From: Gnetum montanum | Lineage: Eukaryota; Streptophyta; Gnetopsida; Gnetales; Gnetaceae | Direction of reading: 5' to 3' | Length of the DNA stretch: 64,000 nt | NCBI GenBank assembly: GCA_015680685.1 | Contig: MNCI01028301.1 | Coordinates: 246,841 to 310,840, forward strand | Shown: positions 34,608-45,615 of the stretch, piece after piece | How positions within the stretch are numbered: the stretch's first letter is position 1 | Layout: each line of letters opens with the position of its first letter | Translations under genes and position numbers: made by a program | The notes under the pieces: generated by a model | The model's input: only the letters and a program-made list of their open reading frames with translations | The model's database searches: none | What the model was told of the DNA's origin: nothing

Positions 34608-34725
34608 GGTATATATAGTATTTTTATCATGCATTGATGGAGATACATAAACAAGGCTGTGTAAATGTAGGAGATGCGTATACGGGGCCTAGTTGATGTA
34701 GTTGTTTAGCTTAGTTGACCTATGT
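34608..34725 (-). promoter_or_regulatory. Internal U3-like promoter, Element IV
   Basis: On the minus strand a block with CAACTAGGCCCCGTATACGC and TTTACACAGCC precedes the TATA box CTATATATA (34618-34610), 335 bp upstream of the extra ORF. The same words occur in the U3 of the related LTR of Element V (CAACTAGGCC, GGCCCCGTATACGTGG, TTTACACAGG). It looks like a second, U3-derived promoter for the extra ORF. Confidence 0.6.
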
Positions 34726-34739
34726 TGATCAATGAATTA

Positions 34740-36330
34740 AGAGCCCAAATCTTTGGATTGGAGCACAAAGTTGGGATGATTTAAGAGCCTAGAAACTAGA
34801 GAACAATATGAGAGAAAGAGGAAGGAATATTTTCATCAAAAGAAGAGTCGAAGGTAGGAGAATTTCATAATATGGAACTTTGCAGGTGAAGAGCCATGCG
34901 ATGGATAGCATGGATATGATTGACTAGCTATATCAAAGGGGTAGGAGATTAACAATTGAGACCAAAGGAGATGAAAGTGGATCCTCCCTATAGCTAGCAT
35001 TAGCCTTAATTACCCTTGCATATCATCAACATAGGAGTCCATGGGCCCCATAGTTAATTAATGATCACCGTAAGTTAATATGGACATCCATGAGAACTAG
35101 CCAAAGAATTTATAAGTTCTAGCAAAGCACAACAAATGATCAAAACATAAAGTCCATAGTGAGGTGAGTAATGAAAAGTAATTGATGAAGAGAAGAGGGA
35201 GTGAAGTGGAATTCCTAATTTTTGTCACATAAAATTCCTTGTGAGGTGTGTGATTAAGTGACCTAGTAGGATCCATCCTCAGTCCAAACCCAAAACCAAC
35301 CATGCTTAGTGAGATCGCATCAACATTCGAAGACTAGTCCATCCCCTTGAGGCACAAGAATGCTTCCACAAACAACCACCACTTCAACATGAGTAAGGTA
35401 TAGGAAGTGATGAAGGGCCTTGGTTAGAGGGGACAAAACAAGTCCCATAACTAGTGCTTGTAGCCCGTTATAAGCGGTCTAAGGAATGTGCTTTGAATTC
35501 CCATCTGTTTGTTGTGTTTTTTCTATGGGAACCACACCATACAAAGACCCATGCATTTTTGCATGCATTTGGTCCAAGGGGTGTGCTTTGAATCCTCATC
35601 CTTGCTCGCTTCTTCTTTTTTTATGATGAGGACCACACTATGTAAGGAAAAATTTCCATCTAACTTCCTATTATGAGAGGATATGGAGTGGGAAGAAGTC
35701 CATGAGGACACTCTTGCATACAAGGGAATAGAAAAGTACAAAGAATGGTGTGTTCCCCTTGAAGTCAAACCTTGTTCAAAATTTTGGATCCTTTGCAAGT
35801 CTAGAAACTATGCAAGTCACAAATTAATTAAAGTTGTTTTTAATGGAAAAGGGATTGCGTGTTTCAAAAATAGGGAAAACCATGGAGTGGGTGGATGGTT
35901 GGATGACATGGAATCACTACTTTTTACATGAAATGAAATTATAACATGACTTCCTAGAACAAAAATGCTAAGGCAAGAACTAGATATAATAGGTGGACCA
36001 TAATATGCAAACCATCACAAAGAGAAACAATTTCACCAGTACATCCTATGACAATAAGACAACTTATTAATGAAAAGTATAAAGCAATCAAAGGGTAAGT
36101 ACATATATATGTATAGAAATAAAGAAAGAAAGAAAGAAAGAAAAGGTAAGTAAGAATGGTCAAACGTACGAACGATGTTATAAAACAAAAAGGTGTAAAA
36201 AAAAATTTCAAAAACAACTGAGGAGCCAGTAGAGGTTGTTAGCATGGATGGTGATCTCCCCCATGACTAACCTAGGAGGAGGAGATCTAGAAAATGGAAT
36301 GAGGTTGACTTTGCAAAGAGAGGGTAGTGA
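34740..36330 (-). other. Spacer between integrase and extra ORF, Element IV
   Basis: No gene. It holds a short AAAG microsatellite at 36120-36144 and an approximate 100-bp duplication (35477-35550 and 35576-35650, both with GTGTGCTTTGAAT). Open frames here are unconserved. Confidence 0.55.
36120..36144. repeat. AAAG microsatellite
   Basis: Six tandem AAAG units within the Element IV spacer. Confidence 0.85.
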
Positions 36331-36339
36331 CACTGGTTC

Positions 36340-37604
36340 AGTGGAGTTCATGGAAGGGTTTGAATTGTTGCATATTGATTAATTTTGTTTTCGTGGGATC
36401 CTCAAGTTTGTGTATAAGTAGGGCCCCAAATAGAAAGGTTTTAGAAAAAATATAAGGTCCCTCCCATAGTGTTTGAAACTTAGTACATTGTGGTACATGT
36501 GTGGGGTTCTAATAGAGTACCTTATCTCCACATTGAAATGTTACCTTTTAAATCCTAAGATCATGTCGTTGTTTATTATAGGCCTTGTGTATTTCATTTG
36601 ATGATAGGGCTACTAGTCAATTTTCATCTAGCACATTCAAGTTGATGAGTCATTCTTATTGTTCTAGTGATAAGTCAAGATCCAAGTCATTAGCGGTAGA
36701 TCGTGTTTAGAGTTTTGCCTGAATTGGAAGTTTTGGTAATTTCCCGTACACTAACTCATAAGGAGAGTAGCCTATAGGAAGTTTCCACATTGAGCAATAG
36801 GCCTAGAGGACATCATTAAGTGTTGTGCTCCAATCCCTCCTATATTTGCTAATGGTCCTAGTTAGGATCTTTGTAATCTCCCTATTTGTGACTTCAACTT
36901 GCCCATTAGCTTGGGGGTTATAGGGTGTTGTAAATTTATGTTCGACCCGCAAGTGCTGCATGAGTTTATGAAAAGTATTACCCATGAAGTGAGTGTCATT
37001 TTCTGAAATGAGTTCACGTGGCACCCCAAACCTGTTCACGATTTGCTGTTGGACAAACCGTATGGTTGTGGTTGAGGAATAGTCAATGACGGCTATCACC
37101 TCTATCCACTTGGTACAGTAGTCTACTATGATGATGATATACACCTTCCCATTAGACATGGGTGTTATGGGACCCATGAAGTTGATACCCCAAATATTGA
37201 AGGGTTTTGATGGCTGGATCCACTATTGAGGTTCCTTGATTCATGCTGTCATCCCACCATCTCACTAAGATCATTCATAGAAGTAGATGAACCATTGAGC
37301 ATCTCTGAAAAGTGTAGGCCAATAATATCTTGCAAGTAGGATCTTAATGGCCATGTATCATCTAGCATAGTGGCCCCCAAAGGGCCCTCATGAACATCTT
37401 GAAGGATGTGTAGTTTTTCCTCATTAGGGACACACCATTGAACCAAGCCATCTGCACACACCTTGTAAATGTGTCCATTGATTCCATGAATTGCTTGGCC
37501 TTGTGAAGAAACTGTTGCTTCTTTTGATGATCCCATTCCTTTGGTAACTCTTGTGTTAGAAGATAGGTAAGGATGTTGATAAACCAAGTTGATCCTATGG
37601 GCAT
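36340..37604 (-). pseudogene. pol: Integrase, Element IV
   Basis: The zinc-binding region reads LHILQDVHEGPLGATM (about 37390), where the usual GGH is lost. The core is open at 36803-37177: FMGPITPMSNGKVYIIIIVD, then ENDTHFMGNTFHKLM and GQVEVTNREITKIL. The first catalytic aspartate is asparagine (GINFMGP) and the second is glutamate (SENDTHF), so it could not be active; the glutamate of VEVTNRE remains. The C-terminal module reads LWEGPYIFSKTFLFG near 36450. It follows RNase H in normal order. Confidence 0.82.
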
Positions 37605-37649
37605 TTCCTAGGCGATTTCTCCAACGAAGAGGAGTTCATCTGGAAATTG

Positions 37650-38503
37650 GTCAGAGAGTGGCTCCTCCTCCTCTGTGCTATCCCATTGTAACTGAGATAA
37701 GTGGTTAGTAACCACATTCTTAGTTCCCTTTTTTTCCACCATATTAAGGTAAAATTACTAAAGGATCATGAGCCACCATATGATATGGGGACTCATCGTT
37801 GGTTTGTTCATAAGGAACTGGATGACATGGTGGTCAATATGTACAAACACCTTGTATCTAAGCACATAGTGTTAGAAATTTTCCAAGGTGAACACCACCA
37901 CCATTAATTCCTTTTTAGTGATGGTGTAATTGAGTTGAGCACCCACAATACTTTAGCTTGCATAGTGGATGTAATATTGATGTCTTCGGTCATCCAACTG
38001 TGTGAGCATGACTCCCAATGCATAGTTAGATGCATCTGTCATGATGTGAAATGGTCTGGACCAATCAAGTGCTTGTAGAATTGGAGTCTCTATGAGTTTC
38101 TATTTTAGTGTTTAGAATGTAAACTCACATTCCCTAGTCCACAAAAATGGAGCATCCTTCTTTGCTAGTTCCACCAACGGCCTGGCGATCTTCAAGAAAT
38201 TCTTGATAAAGCATTGGTAATAACCATTGTGTTTAAGGAATGACCAGACATCTTTTACAGTGCCTAGTTAACTAGTGATTCCTTGGATAACTCTAATTTT
38301 TTTAGCCTCTACACCAATCCCTACTTGTGATATTCGATGTCCCAAAATAATGCCCTCTTGGACCATCAAGTGGCTCTTTTGCTAGTTGAGTCGTAAATTA
38401 GTTTTCACACATCTTTTTAAAACTTTCTCAAGGTGGTCCAAGGCTTGTTCAAACATTCCTCTATAGGTAGAGAAGTCATCTATGAAAACTTCTACTCCAT
38501 TTC
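37650..38503 (-). pseudogene. pol: RT C-terminal half and RNase H, Element IV
   Basis: The RT reading resumes on the left of Element V with NGVEVFIDDFSTYRGMF, holding the intact catalytic DD. It is followed by GIILGHRISQVGIGVEAKKI, a thumb region, and RNase H (IMTDASNYALGVMLTQLDD near 38040). The N-terminal half of the RT lies at 44080-44620. Stops are frequent below 37900. Confidence 0.8.
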
Positions 38504-39395
38504 TGATGAAGTGCTATATAGTCGATGTGTCAACTAGGCCACATATATGGGGCCCCGTATACGTGGCTACATCGATGTAGCCCTATCAACACGTTCCTCC
38601 ATGTGTCGACGTGGTCCTGTTTACACAGGACCTATTTTAGCCTATAAACAAGTGGCCCTTTGCCACACCTAGGAATCCTTTTAGTAGTTTTAGCGAAGCC
38701 CTTGCATTTTTTTTTTCCATAGGAGTTAGAATATTTTCCTAGTGCATGCCCGCAGTGTGATGCTTGTAATTGTACGGAACCTTCATTCAAGTGTGACGTA
38801 CTTGGACATGCACATGATCGGCAATAAAGATCAAGATTACTTCATCATTGCAGCATTCATTTAGTTTTAATTTTTTAATTGTTATTATTAATTGTTATTG
38901 TTATTTATTATTTTCTTAGTTAATATCTCTTTATCATCATTTACTATTCTTGTTGTTAAATGCGGAATGAGTATGACTTAATCACGATCATTTAAGTGTG
39001 ACTACTTGGTAGCCCAGTAGCGTACCTAGGATCTACGCTTGGTAATCCTAGTAGTAGTCATGCACAAGGTCCAAGATGTGTATGGATAATTAAGAAACGG
39101 ATGCTCATCATACTTAGGTTAGCTTAGACTTCATTTCCTATTGCTCATTGGTTTAATTAAGATTATTTTCCATTGTCTCTAGGAGTAGCACTAATTTAGG
39201 ATCACATCATACACCTCACTCTGGACTAAACCATACGTGACAAAGCAAATACTAGTCTAGGTGGGAAGATAGCAAACTACGATCAACGTGTAACTATCTA
39301 GATACCACAACTAGCCTGTCCACGAAGTTCGACCGGATCATGCGTGAATGCTCGTATTCATATGGTTGCATGTAGGGGTACCCAGCCACTCATCA
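38504..39395 (+). repeat. 5' LTR of Element V
   Basis: Begins TGATGAAGTGC, ends GCCACTCATCA. The U3 has GTATACG/GGCC words and a TATA-like CTATAAACA near 38642. The last 500 bp matches the R-U5 of Elements IV and VI. Confidence 0.9.
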
Positions 39396-39396
39396 T

Positions 39397-39417
39397 TGGT
39401 GCCGTTGCTAGGGATTG
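39397..39417 (+). other. Primer binding site, Element V
   Basis: TGGTGCCGTTGCTAGGGATT follows the LTR after one base. It is close to the TGGCGCCGTTGCCGGGGA that many plant gypsy elements use with tRNA-Asp. Elements IV and VI have related sites. Confidence 0.75.
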
Positions 39418-39531
39418 TGCTAGTTATCTAGATTAGTTATATCATACAAGGTTGCTATATAGGAATTAACGATATATCCTTTAGAAAAGAAATTAAATTC
39501 AATTCAATTAAGTCACACACAGTTCACAACA

Positions 39532-41526
39532 ATGTCTCTCTCACAAGACTATGACAACACAACAACTAGTAGGACAATTCATTGGAGAACCAACAAATAT
39601 TATGACAATGAAGATTGGAGTACGCGACCTGAAGTGGGAATTTCTTATAAACATAAACAAAGAAAACATCGTCTCAATGCACAAAAGAATAACCTACCCG
39701 ATGATGATGAACCCCTACTGGCCATTACAAGCTTAATGAAAATACAAGAGGCTATTTGAATAGTTTGTAAGCATCGTAAGGAAAGTTGTCTACCCATGCT
39801 TGATTTAAACAACTTTTCCAATTTTTCAAGAGGCTATGATTCAGATTTGCAACAACATTTACAAGCCTTCTACGATGCCTGTACATGGAACAACATTGAT
39901 AATGGATGGAAAAAACTTAAGCTCTTTTCTCTAACACTCGTTGGCCAAGCAAAAGTATGGTATAGGTCATTAAAACTGAAATCAATTTAACGTTGGCCAA
40001 CAATGGTAGAACTTTTCAATGAAAGATATCAAACCTATCCGAGAGTGTCAGCCTTGAGGAGACAAATCCAATAATGGAAACAAACACAACATGAACCCTT
40101 GGACATGGCCTTAGAAAGATATTATGCACTGTTAAACAACTACCCAGGCCATGGGTTCTCTGAGGAGAGGCTAATGTACCATATCATAGATGGGCTCCGT
40201 AATGAAACAAGGGAGATCCTAGGGATGTAGGCCCAAGGTCAACTATATGACCTACGAACCCATTAACTCTAAGAGCTTATTAAGCAAATAGCAAAAGAAG
40301 GAGAAATAACTAAATGGGATAATGTTGAAGGTTCTCAACAAGAACAAAATCTCAACTTAACAAGGGTCCATAATCATGAAGAGGAAAAATCAACTCACTT
40401 TAAGAAGGTGGAATCATCTTTGCCAATCCTATAATCACTAGATGAAATTGAGGCAAAGATCAATAAGATGATGGACTGGGTACATGAAATATGTGGAGAA
40501 TATGCCAATATTATTACAGGAAGAGCTATGCCAAATCAAGAAATAGGACAATATACCACGCAAAAATCTAAACAAAGGGTAGAAGAGAATAAGGATAAGA
40601 ACTCAACTACCAATCATATGTATCAATGTAACATCTGTCTGTACGATCACCCCAAAGGCCAATGTCCAATCTTGTCACATTTACATGAGCATTGGGGAGG
40701 AATGTTACATCCAGAGTTTGTATAAAAATACTGTGTCCAACCACAGTGGCAAAAAACTCAGTCGTGGGGGAGGCCACTGCCAACTGGACCATACCCTTCA
40801 TATGTCCTAGAGCCAAATGATTATTATGTTCAACACCCTGTTTCTCCAACAGGATCAGCATCCTCTACCTCAACTCATCATTATCATTCTCCCGAGTACC
40901 ATCTACCCATATCCTCTCCATTAAGATCACAACCTCATATGCCTTACACTTCTCCTCAACCTCAATATTCTCATACTTCATCCCCTTCTACATCACAGCC
41001 AGCTATGCCAGAAGATTTTGCACCACAGCACCAACCTGCAAACGTTACTTGTGCTGCTATTGTCAACAATAGTGGAGGTCCTTCACAACATCGAAGGCGT
41101 CCCTTCTTTAGATGTGACCATCGAAAGGGACACCACAGTTTAGAAACCACTGCATCCGCCAACTCAGCACAAATCCAACATTGTGATGCATCTTCCTCTT
41201 CGAATCCAATGCCTCATATTACCTTATCAAGGCCACCACTCAATACTCCAACAACCATGGGGCCCAATGAATATTGTCACATGGGAAGACATGTTGATCC
41301 TTGCATACCATATTACGGTCATAAGTACCATAGTGGGTCAACTTCTTATAAATTAACCACATCTTATAACTTGCCCCACTATGTCAACTCTAATCAAGTG
41401 TGTGAACCCCAATGGGGTAAGTGTGACCAGGTCCCAATATTTTCAACATGCAAGGATCCCCACCATCCATTTATTAATTCTAGCCATGTTCAACCGTTTA
41501 GTTATGGGGGGTATCCTCCATTCTAA
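39532..41526 (+). pseudogene. gag: Gag, Element V
   Basis: It starts MSLSQDYDNTTTSRTIHW at 39532 and ends SYGGYPPF-stop at 41526, 665 codons with few stops (about seven). The core reads LDLNNFSNFSRGYDSDLQQH, GQAKVWYRSLKLKSI and RYYALLNNYPGHGFSEE. A CCHC-like knuckle CNICLYDHPKGQCP (about 40630) has three rather than four residues between the second Cys and His. The last 190 codons are proline-, serine- and histidine-rich. It is homologous through its length to gag of VI (54170-55853) and in the core to that of IV. Confidence 0.85.
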
Positions 41527-42580
41527 CAACACAAAATTAATAAATTTTTTTCTATTTCTTTAATTTTTCAACTTTTTGTTTTCTACTTTTTCACCTTTTA
41601 ATTTATTNACTAAGAGGGAATGGCCAGGGTGTGACATCAAGGGAACTTGTGGATTCTCTTTGGTGACATCTGTAGGTGCTATCATGTAGCTTGGTTGTAC
41701 TAAGATCCTTGTAGATCTAATGAAAAATGGGAGTAAGAGTATTAAAGGCACCCAACAAAAAAAACAAACAAAAAAAAGAAAAAAAAAGAGAGCAAGAGAA
41801 GAGAGGGAAAAGAGAGTGTGCCAAAGCGTCCAAACAAAAAGTATGCCACAAAGAAATTCCAAGTCACTCCTCCCTTCCACAAAACACCAAGTGATCGTAT
41901 GCCTTGTTGTCATGGTGCTCTTATGATTGTCCATCATTGGATGAAATGATGTGATGTCACTGATAAGAGGGAATGGACTTGGTCTTGATTTTGGAATGAT
42001 AGGCTAATGACACATTAATCATGCCCTACACTCAATATTTAGTGTGCCCTGAGTTAGTTACCTCATGTCCCAATCTCTGCAATCCCTTCTCCAATTCATT
42101 TTATCTCACTGTTCATGTGTTTGTGACTCATGGCTTGTATAGCATTGAATTCATACCTCACTACGGTGGTATCAACATGTGTGTGTTTTGTTGCATCAGT
42201 ATAGATTACATTTGACCCTTCTAGTGCCTACAGACATCTTAAGGTGTTGTTACACAAGGGCATATAGGTTGGAACCTGCTTTGGGGAGGATCCACTTCCG
42301 TGACTTTTGTAATTTGTACTTGTTGCACACCACCACATCATCTTATACCCTCCAAGTATTTCATTTCCAAATCTATTCTTTCCTTTGTCATTATTTTATC
42401 AAACGTTCCTCAAAACCAAGTCCAACATTAAAATTATAGGGCAACTTCCTTGAAAAATTTCTAACTCTAAAATCACACTAAGTAAAGAATGCGACATTTA
42501 TTAAAGGCAATAAGTAAGGTATGAAATCATTGAAATTTTTTCAATAACCTTACTAAAAATTGATCTTTGTGTGATTATAG
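41527..42580 (+). other. Internal spacer, Element V
   Basis: No gene. An A-rich tract lies at 41756-41800 and an N at 41608. Parts match, in reverse complement, the spacer of Element VI (53340-53830), confirming common descent. Confidence 0.65.
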
Positions 42581-43079
42581 ATGGCCCCTAAAAGAAGAAA
42601 ACAAGGAGGACCTTCTCAAGGTGCAACCGAACAACCTGGGGGAGGTAGAGGCCAAGGACCTCATGCAGAACATGTAGAGCAGAAGGAAATCATTTAGCAT
42701 CCATCATGAAATTCCTATTACTACATAATCTATCTAAGAAAAGGTAGGAGAGGTCAGGGCCTGAGCCTATGAAGAGGAACGATGGCTATTTGCGACATGG
42801 CATGTCAAGGCCAATCAAGTGTTCTTGAAACTGTCATGTCCATGGAAAGTGCTGACTCCATCAAACATTGGAATATCAGTATGGATGGCTCATAATCCAT
42901 GGATGGAAGAAAAAGAAATGTTAGGTGCTTCTTCAATGGTATCAATCTTAGAATCTTGGCACACAGAACAAAGGAAAGGCACCCATGGAAGATCCACCAC
43001 TACCAATAATCCCATGAGTTCCACAAATTTTGTCATTTTATGTCTATGTCCCAATTTTTTCATATCCACTGGGGCATGA
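42581..43079 (+). pseudogene. Shortened extra ORF, Element V
   Basis: It starts MAPKRRKQGGPSQGATEQ at 42581, immediately after GTGATTATAG, a splice acceptor-like end. The far part, KANQVFLKLSCPWKVLTPSN, matches the C-terminal end of the extra ORF of VI (KANQMFPQLPCPWEVPTLSN). The 2.2 kb that should lie between is missing, so start and end of the ORF were brought together by a deletion near 42690-42780. Stops and a frameshift follow. Confidence 0.75.
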
Positions 43080-43178
43080 ATAAATTTCTGATCAGTCAAT
43101 AATCCCATACCTATCCACTGTGTATTCAATTGAGCTTGTTCCTCACTTTCTTTGACTCGAGGATGAGTTTTTACTCAG

Positions 43179-43189
43179 TTGTGGGGGTA
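43179..43189 (+). other. Polypurine tract, Element V
   Basis: TTGTGGGGGTA immediately before the 3' LTR start TGATGAAG. Confidence 0.75.
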
Positions 43190-44079
43190 TGATGAAGTGC
43201 TATATAGTTGATGCGTTGACTAAGCCGTGTATACAAGGCCCCGTATACGTGGCAACATCGACACGGCCCCATCGACGCGTCCCTCCATGCGTCAACGTGG
43301 CCCCATTTACGCAGGGCCTGTTTTAGCCTATAAATAAGTGGCCCTTCGCCACACCTAGGCATCCTTTTAGTAGTTGTAACGAAGCCCTTGCATTTTGTTT
43401 CTATAGGAGTTAGAATATTTTCCCAATGCATGCTCGTAGTGTGATGCTTGTAATTGTATGGAACCTTCATTCGAGTGTGATGTACTTGGACACGCACATG
43501 ATCGGCAATAAATATTGAGATTACTTCATCATTGTAGCATTCATTTAGTTTTAATTTTTTAATTATTATTATTAATTGTTATTGTTATTTATTATTTTCT
43601 TAGTTAATATCTCTTTATCATCATTTACTATTCTTGTTGTTAAATGCGGAATGAGTACAACTTAATCACGAGCATTTAAGTGTGACTACTTGGTACTCCA
43701 ATAGCATACCTAGGATCTACGCTTGGTAATCCCAGTAGTAGTCATGCACGAGGTCTAAGATGTGTATGGATGATTAAGGAACAAATGCTCATCGTACTTA
43801 GGTTAGCTTAGACTTCATTTCCTATTGCTCATTAGCTTAATTAATATTATTTTCCATTGTCTCTAGGAGTAGCACTAATTTAGGATCACATCATACGCCT
43901 CACTCTGGACTAAACCATATGTGACAAAGCAAATACTAGTCCAGGTGGGAAGACAGTGAACTACGATCTACATGTAACTATCTAGATACCACAACTAGCC
44001 TGTCCACGGAGTTCGACCGGATTGTGCGTGAATGCTCGTATTCATATGGTTGAGTGTAGGGGTACCTAGCCATTCATCA
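43190..44079 (+). repeat. 3' LTR of Element V
   Basis: Pairs with 38504-39395. The U3 shows GTATACG, several GGCC-centred words and TATAAATAAG near 43339. Confidence 0.9.
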
Positions 44080-45180
44080 ATTGCCAATATGTTGCTAAAA
44101 GATGCTGAGGACAAGGCGTTGGAATGTTGTAGGTGCATTACATAGGCCAAAGGGCATCTTCTTATATGCGAAAGTCCCATAGGGACCTATAAATGTTGTC
44201 TTGGCTTAGTCTTTGGGCACGATTTATATTTGGTTATAGCCACTATAATTATCCAAAAATCTATAGTAGCAATGCCCTGAAATGGTATCTAACACTTGAT
44301 GCACAAACAGAAGTGGGAAGTTATCCTTAAAGGTTTCCATATTTAGTAATTAAAAATCTATATAGACTCTTCATTTTCCATCCTTCTTTGGCACAATAAC
44401 AAGTGGGCTGACCCACTCACTATCCGCAATGGAATAGATGAACCCCACTTTTAGCAATTGTTCAATTTCATCCTTGAAAATTTGCTTCAGTTTGGGATTC
44501 AATCGTCTTTATGGCTATTTTCATGGCTTCATGGAGGGGTTGATATAGATCCCATGTTGGCATACCCTAGGATCAACTCCAGTCAATTCAAGATATGACC
44601 ATGCAAAAGAAACCACCCATTTGTTCACCATCTTTAGCAATCTCTTCTTTTGTTCAAGAGCAAGAGTGGCATTGATGATTACCAGCTTTCCATTCTACAC
44701 GAATGCATATTCTAGATTGGCCGGTAATGATTTTAGTTCCAGGGGCTCCTATATAAAGCTTTCAAGGATCTATAGCTTTCCCCAATCATCATTGTCATCA
44801 ACAATGGAAATTTGTTGATGGACCTTTTCCAATTCGTCCATGCTTTCCATATAGGCACATACAAGGCCCTCAGATGATTCCATGTATAGAGTGCTCCTAT
44901 CAAAGTTAGTATTCAGCCACTGGGTGCCTTCTTGATTAGTGGCTACTGCATATAGACATCATTAAACTTGTGATTCTTCAGCACACCGATTGCATGCTTG
45001 AATAGATGTCCGCTTAGCATATCAAATTTGCTGCACACAGTTGCACCTGGAGTCACTGTACGTGATGCATGGAACGCACATCTTCTTAATTTTCCCAAAA
45101 GGATTTTCTTTTGAAATTTCAAGGAAAAGATCTCAAAGTTCCAATCATGTGTCCACCATGCTAACCTAGGCTCTTTCAAT
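44080..45180 (-). pseudogene. pol: RT N-terminal half, Element IV
   Basis: On the minus strand it reads GFIYSIADSEWVSPLVIVPK (about 44440), FLDNYSGYNQI with the first palm aspartate, and KKMPFGLCNAPTTFQRLV (about 44130), then stops at HIGN, where Element V is inserted. The part from 44620 to 45180 is the weakly conserved protease-RT linker. Confidence 0.8.
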
Positions 45181-45615
45181 TATGCTCAAAAAACTCCCCT
45201 TGCAATTATCAACACGGATGACCAAGAAGTTAGCAGGATAGGGCAACCCATAAACATTGGTCACAATATCTTCTACCAATCCTAAGGGAATAGTAATGGA
45301 TTGTTCTACCAGCTCAAGCTAAATGATGCTTTTCTTCAACGAGGGCAGGTTCCAAATCTTGTACATATCATGTGAAATCAAATTGATGTTTGACCCCAAA
45401 TCCAAAAGGGCTTTGCATGGTTCATTTCCTACCACTTGGAGGTATATGAGGGGGCTCCCTGGATCAGTCAATTTCAGAGGAAGATGACCTACCTTTATCC
45501 AATCTTTCACAGCATGTGTTAGCATGATGATTTGTACTTTGGGAGGTGTTTGGCTTGAAGGTCGCTTGAAGGGTTGAATGGCGGAGGTGATTGGAGGTTC
45601 ATTGGCATTGACCAC
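45181..45615 (-). pseudogene. pol: Aspartic protease, Element IV
   Basis: The active-site region reads CKALLDLGSNINLISHDMYK near 45390, with DLG in place of the common DSG/DTG, as is usual in Athila-type proteases. It is followed by ITIPLGLVEDI and NFLVI. It is preceded by a proline-rich gag tail and followed by the RT linker. Confidence 0.75.

Larger units (their letters stand above)
38504..44079 (+). mobile_element. Element V: pol-less gag retrotransposon in RT of IV
   Basis: Plus-strand element of 5.6 kb with LTRs of 892 and 890 bp (38504-39395 and 43190-44079), ends TGATGA...TCATCA, a primer site after the left LTR and a polypurine tract before the right. Flanks ATTTC and ATTGC are a target duplication with one change. 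Removing it joins the two halves of the Element IV RT. It carries gag and a shortened extra ORF but no protease, RT or integrase. It is thus non-autonomous, like the gag-only terminal-repeat elements known in plants. Confidence 0.88.

Noticed and set aside
40607-40861. Minus ORF opposite gag of Element V
   Set aside because: Shadow of the conserved plus-strand gag, which has homologues in IV and VI.
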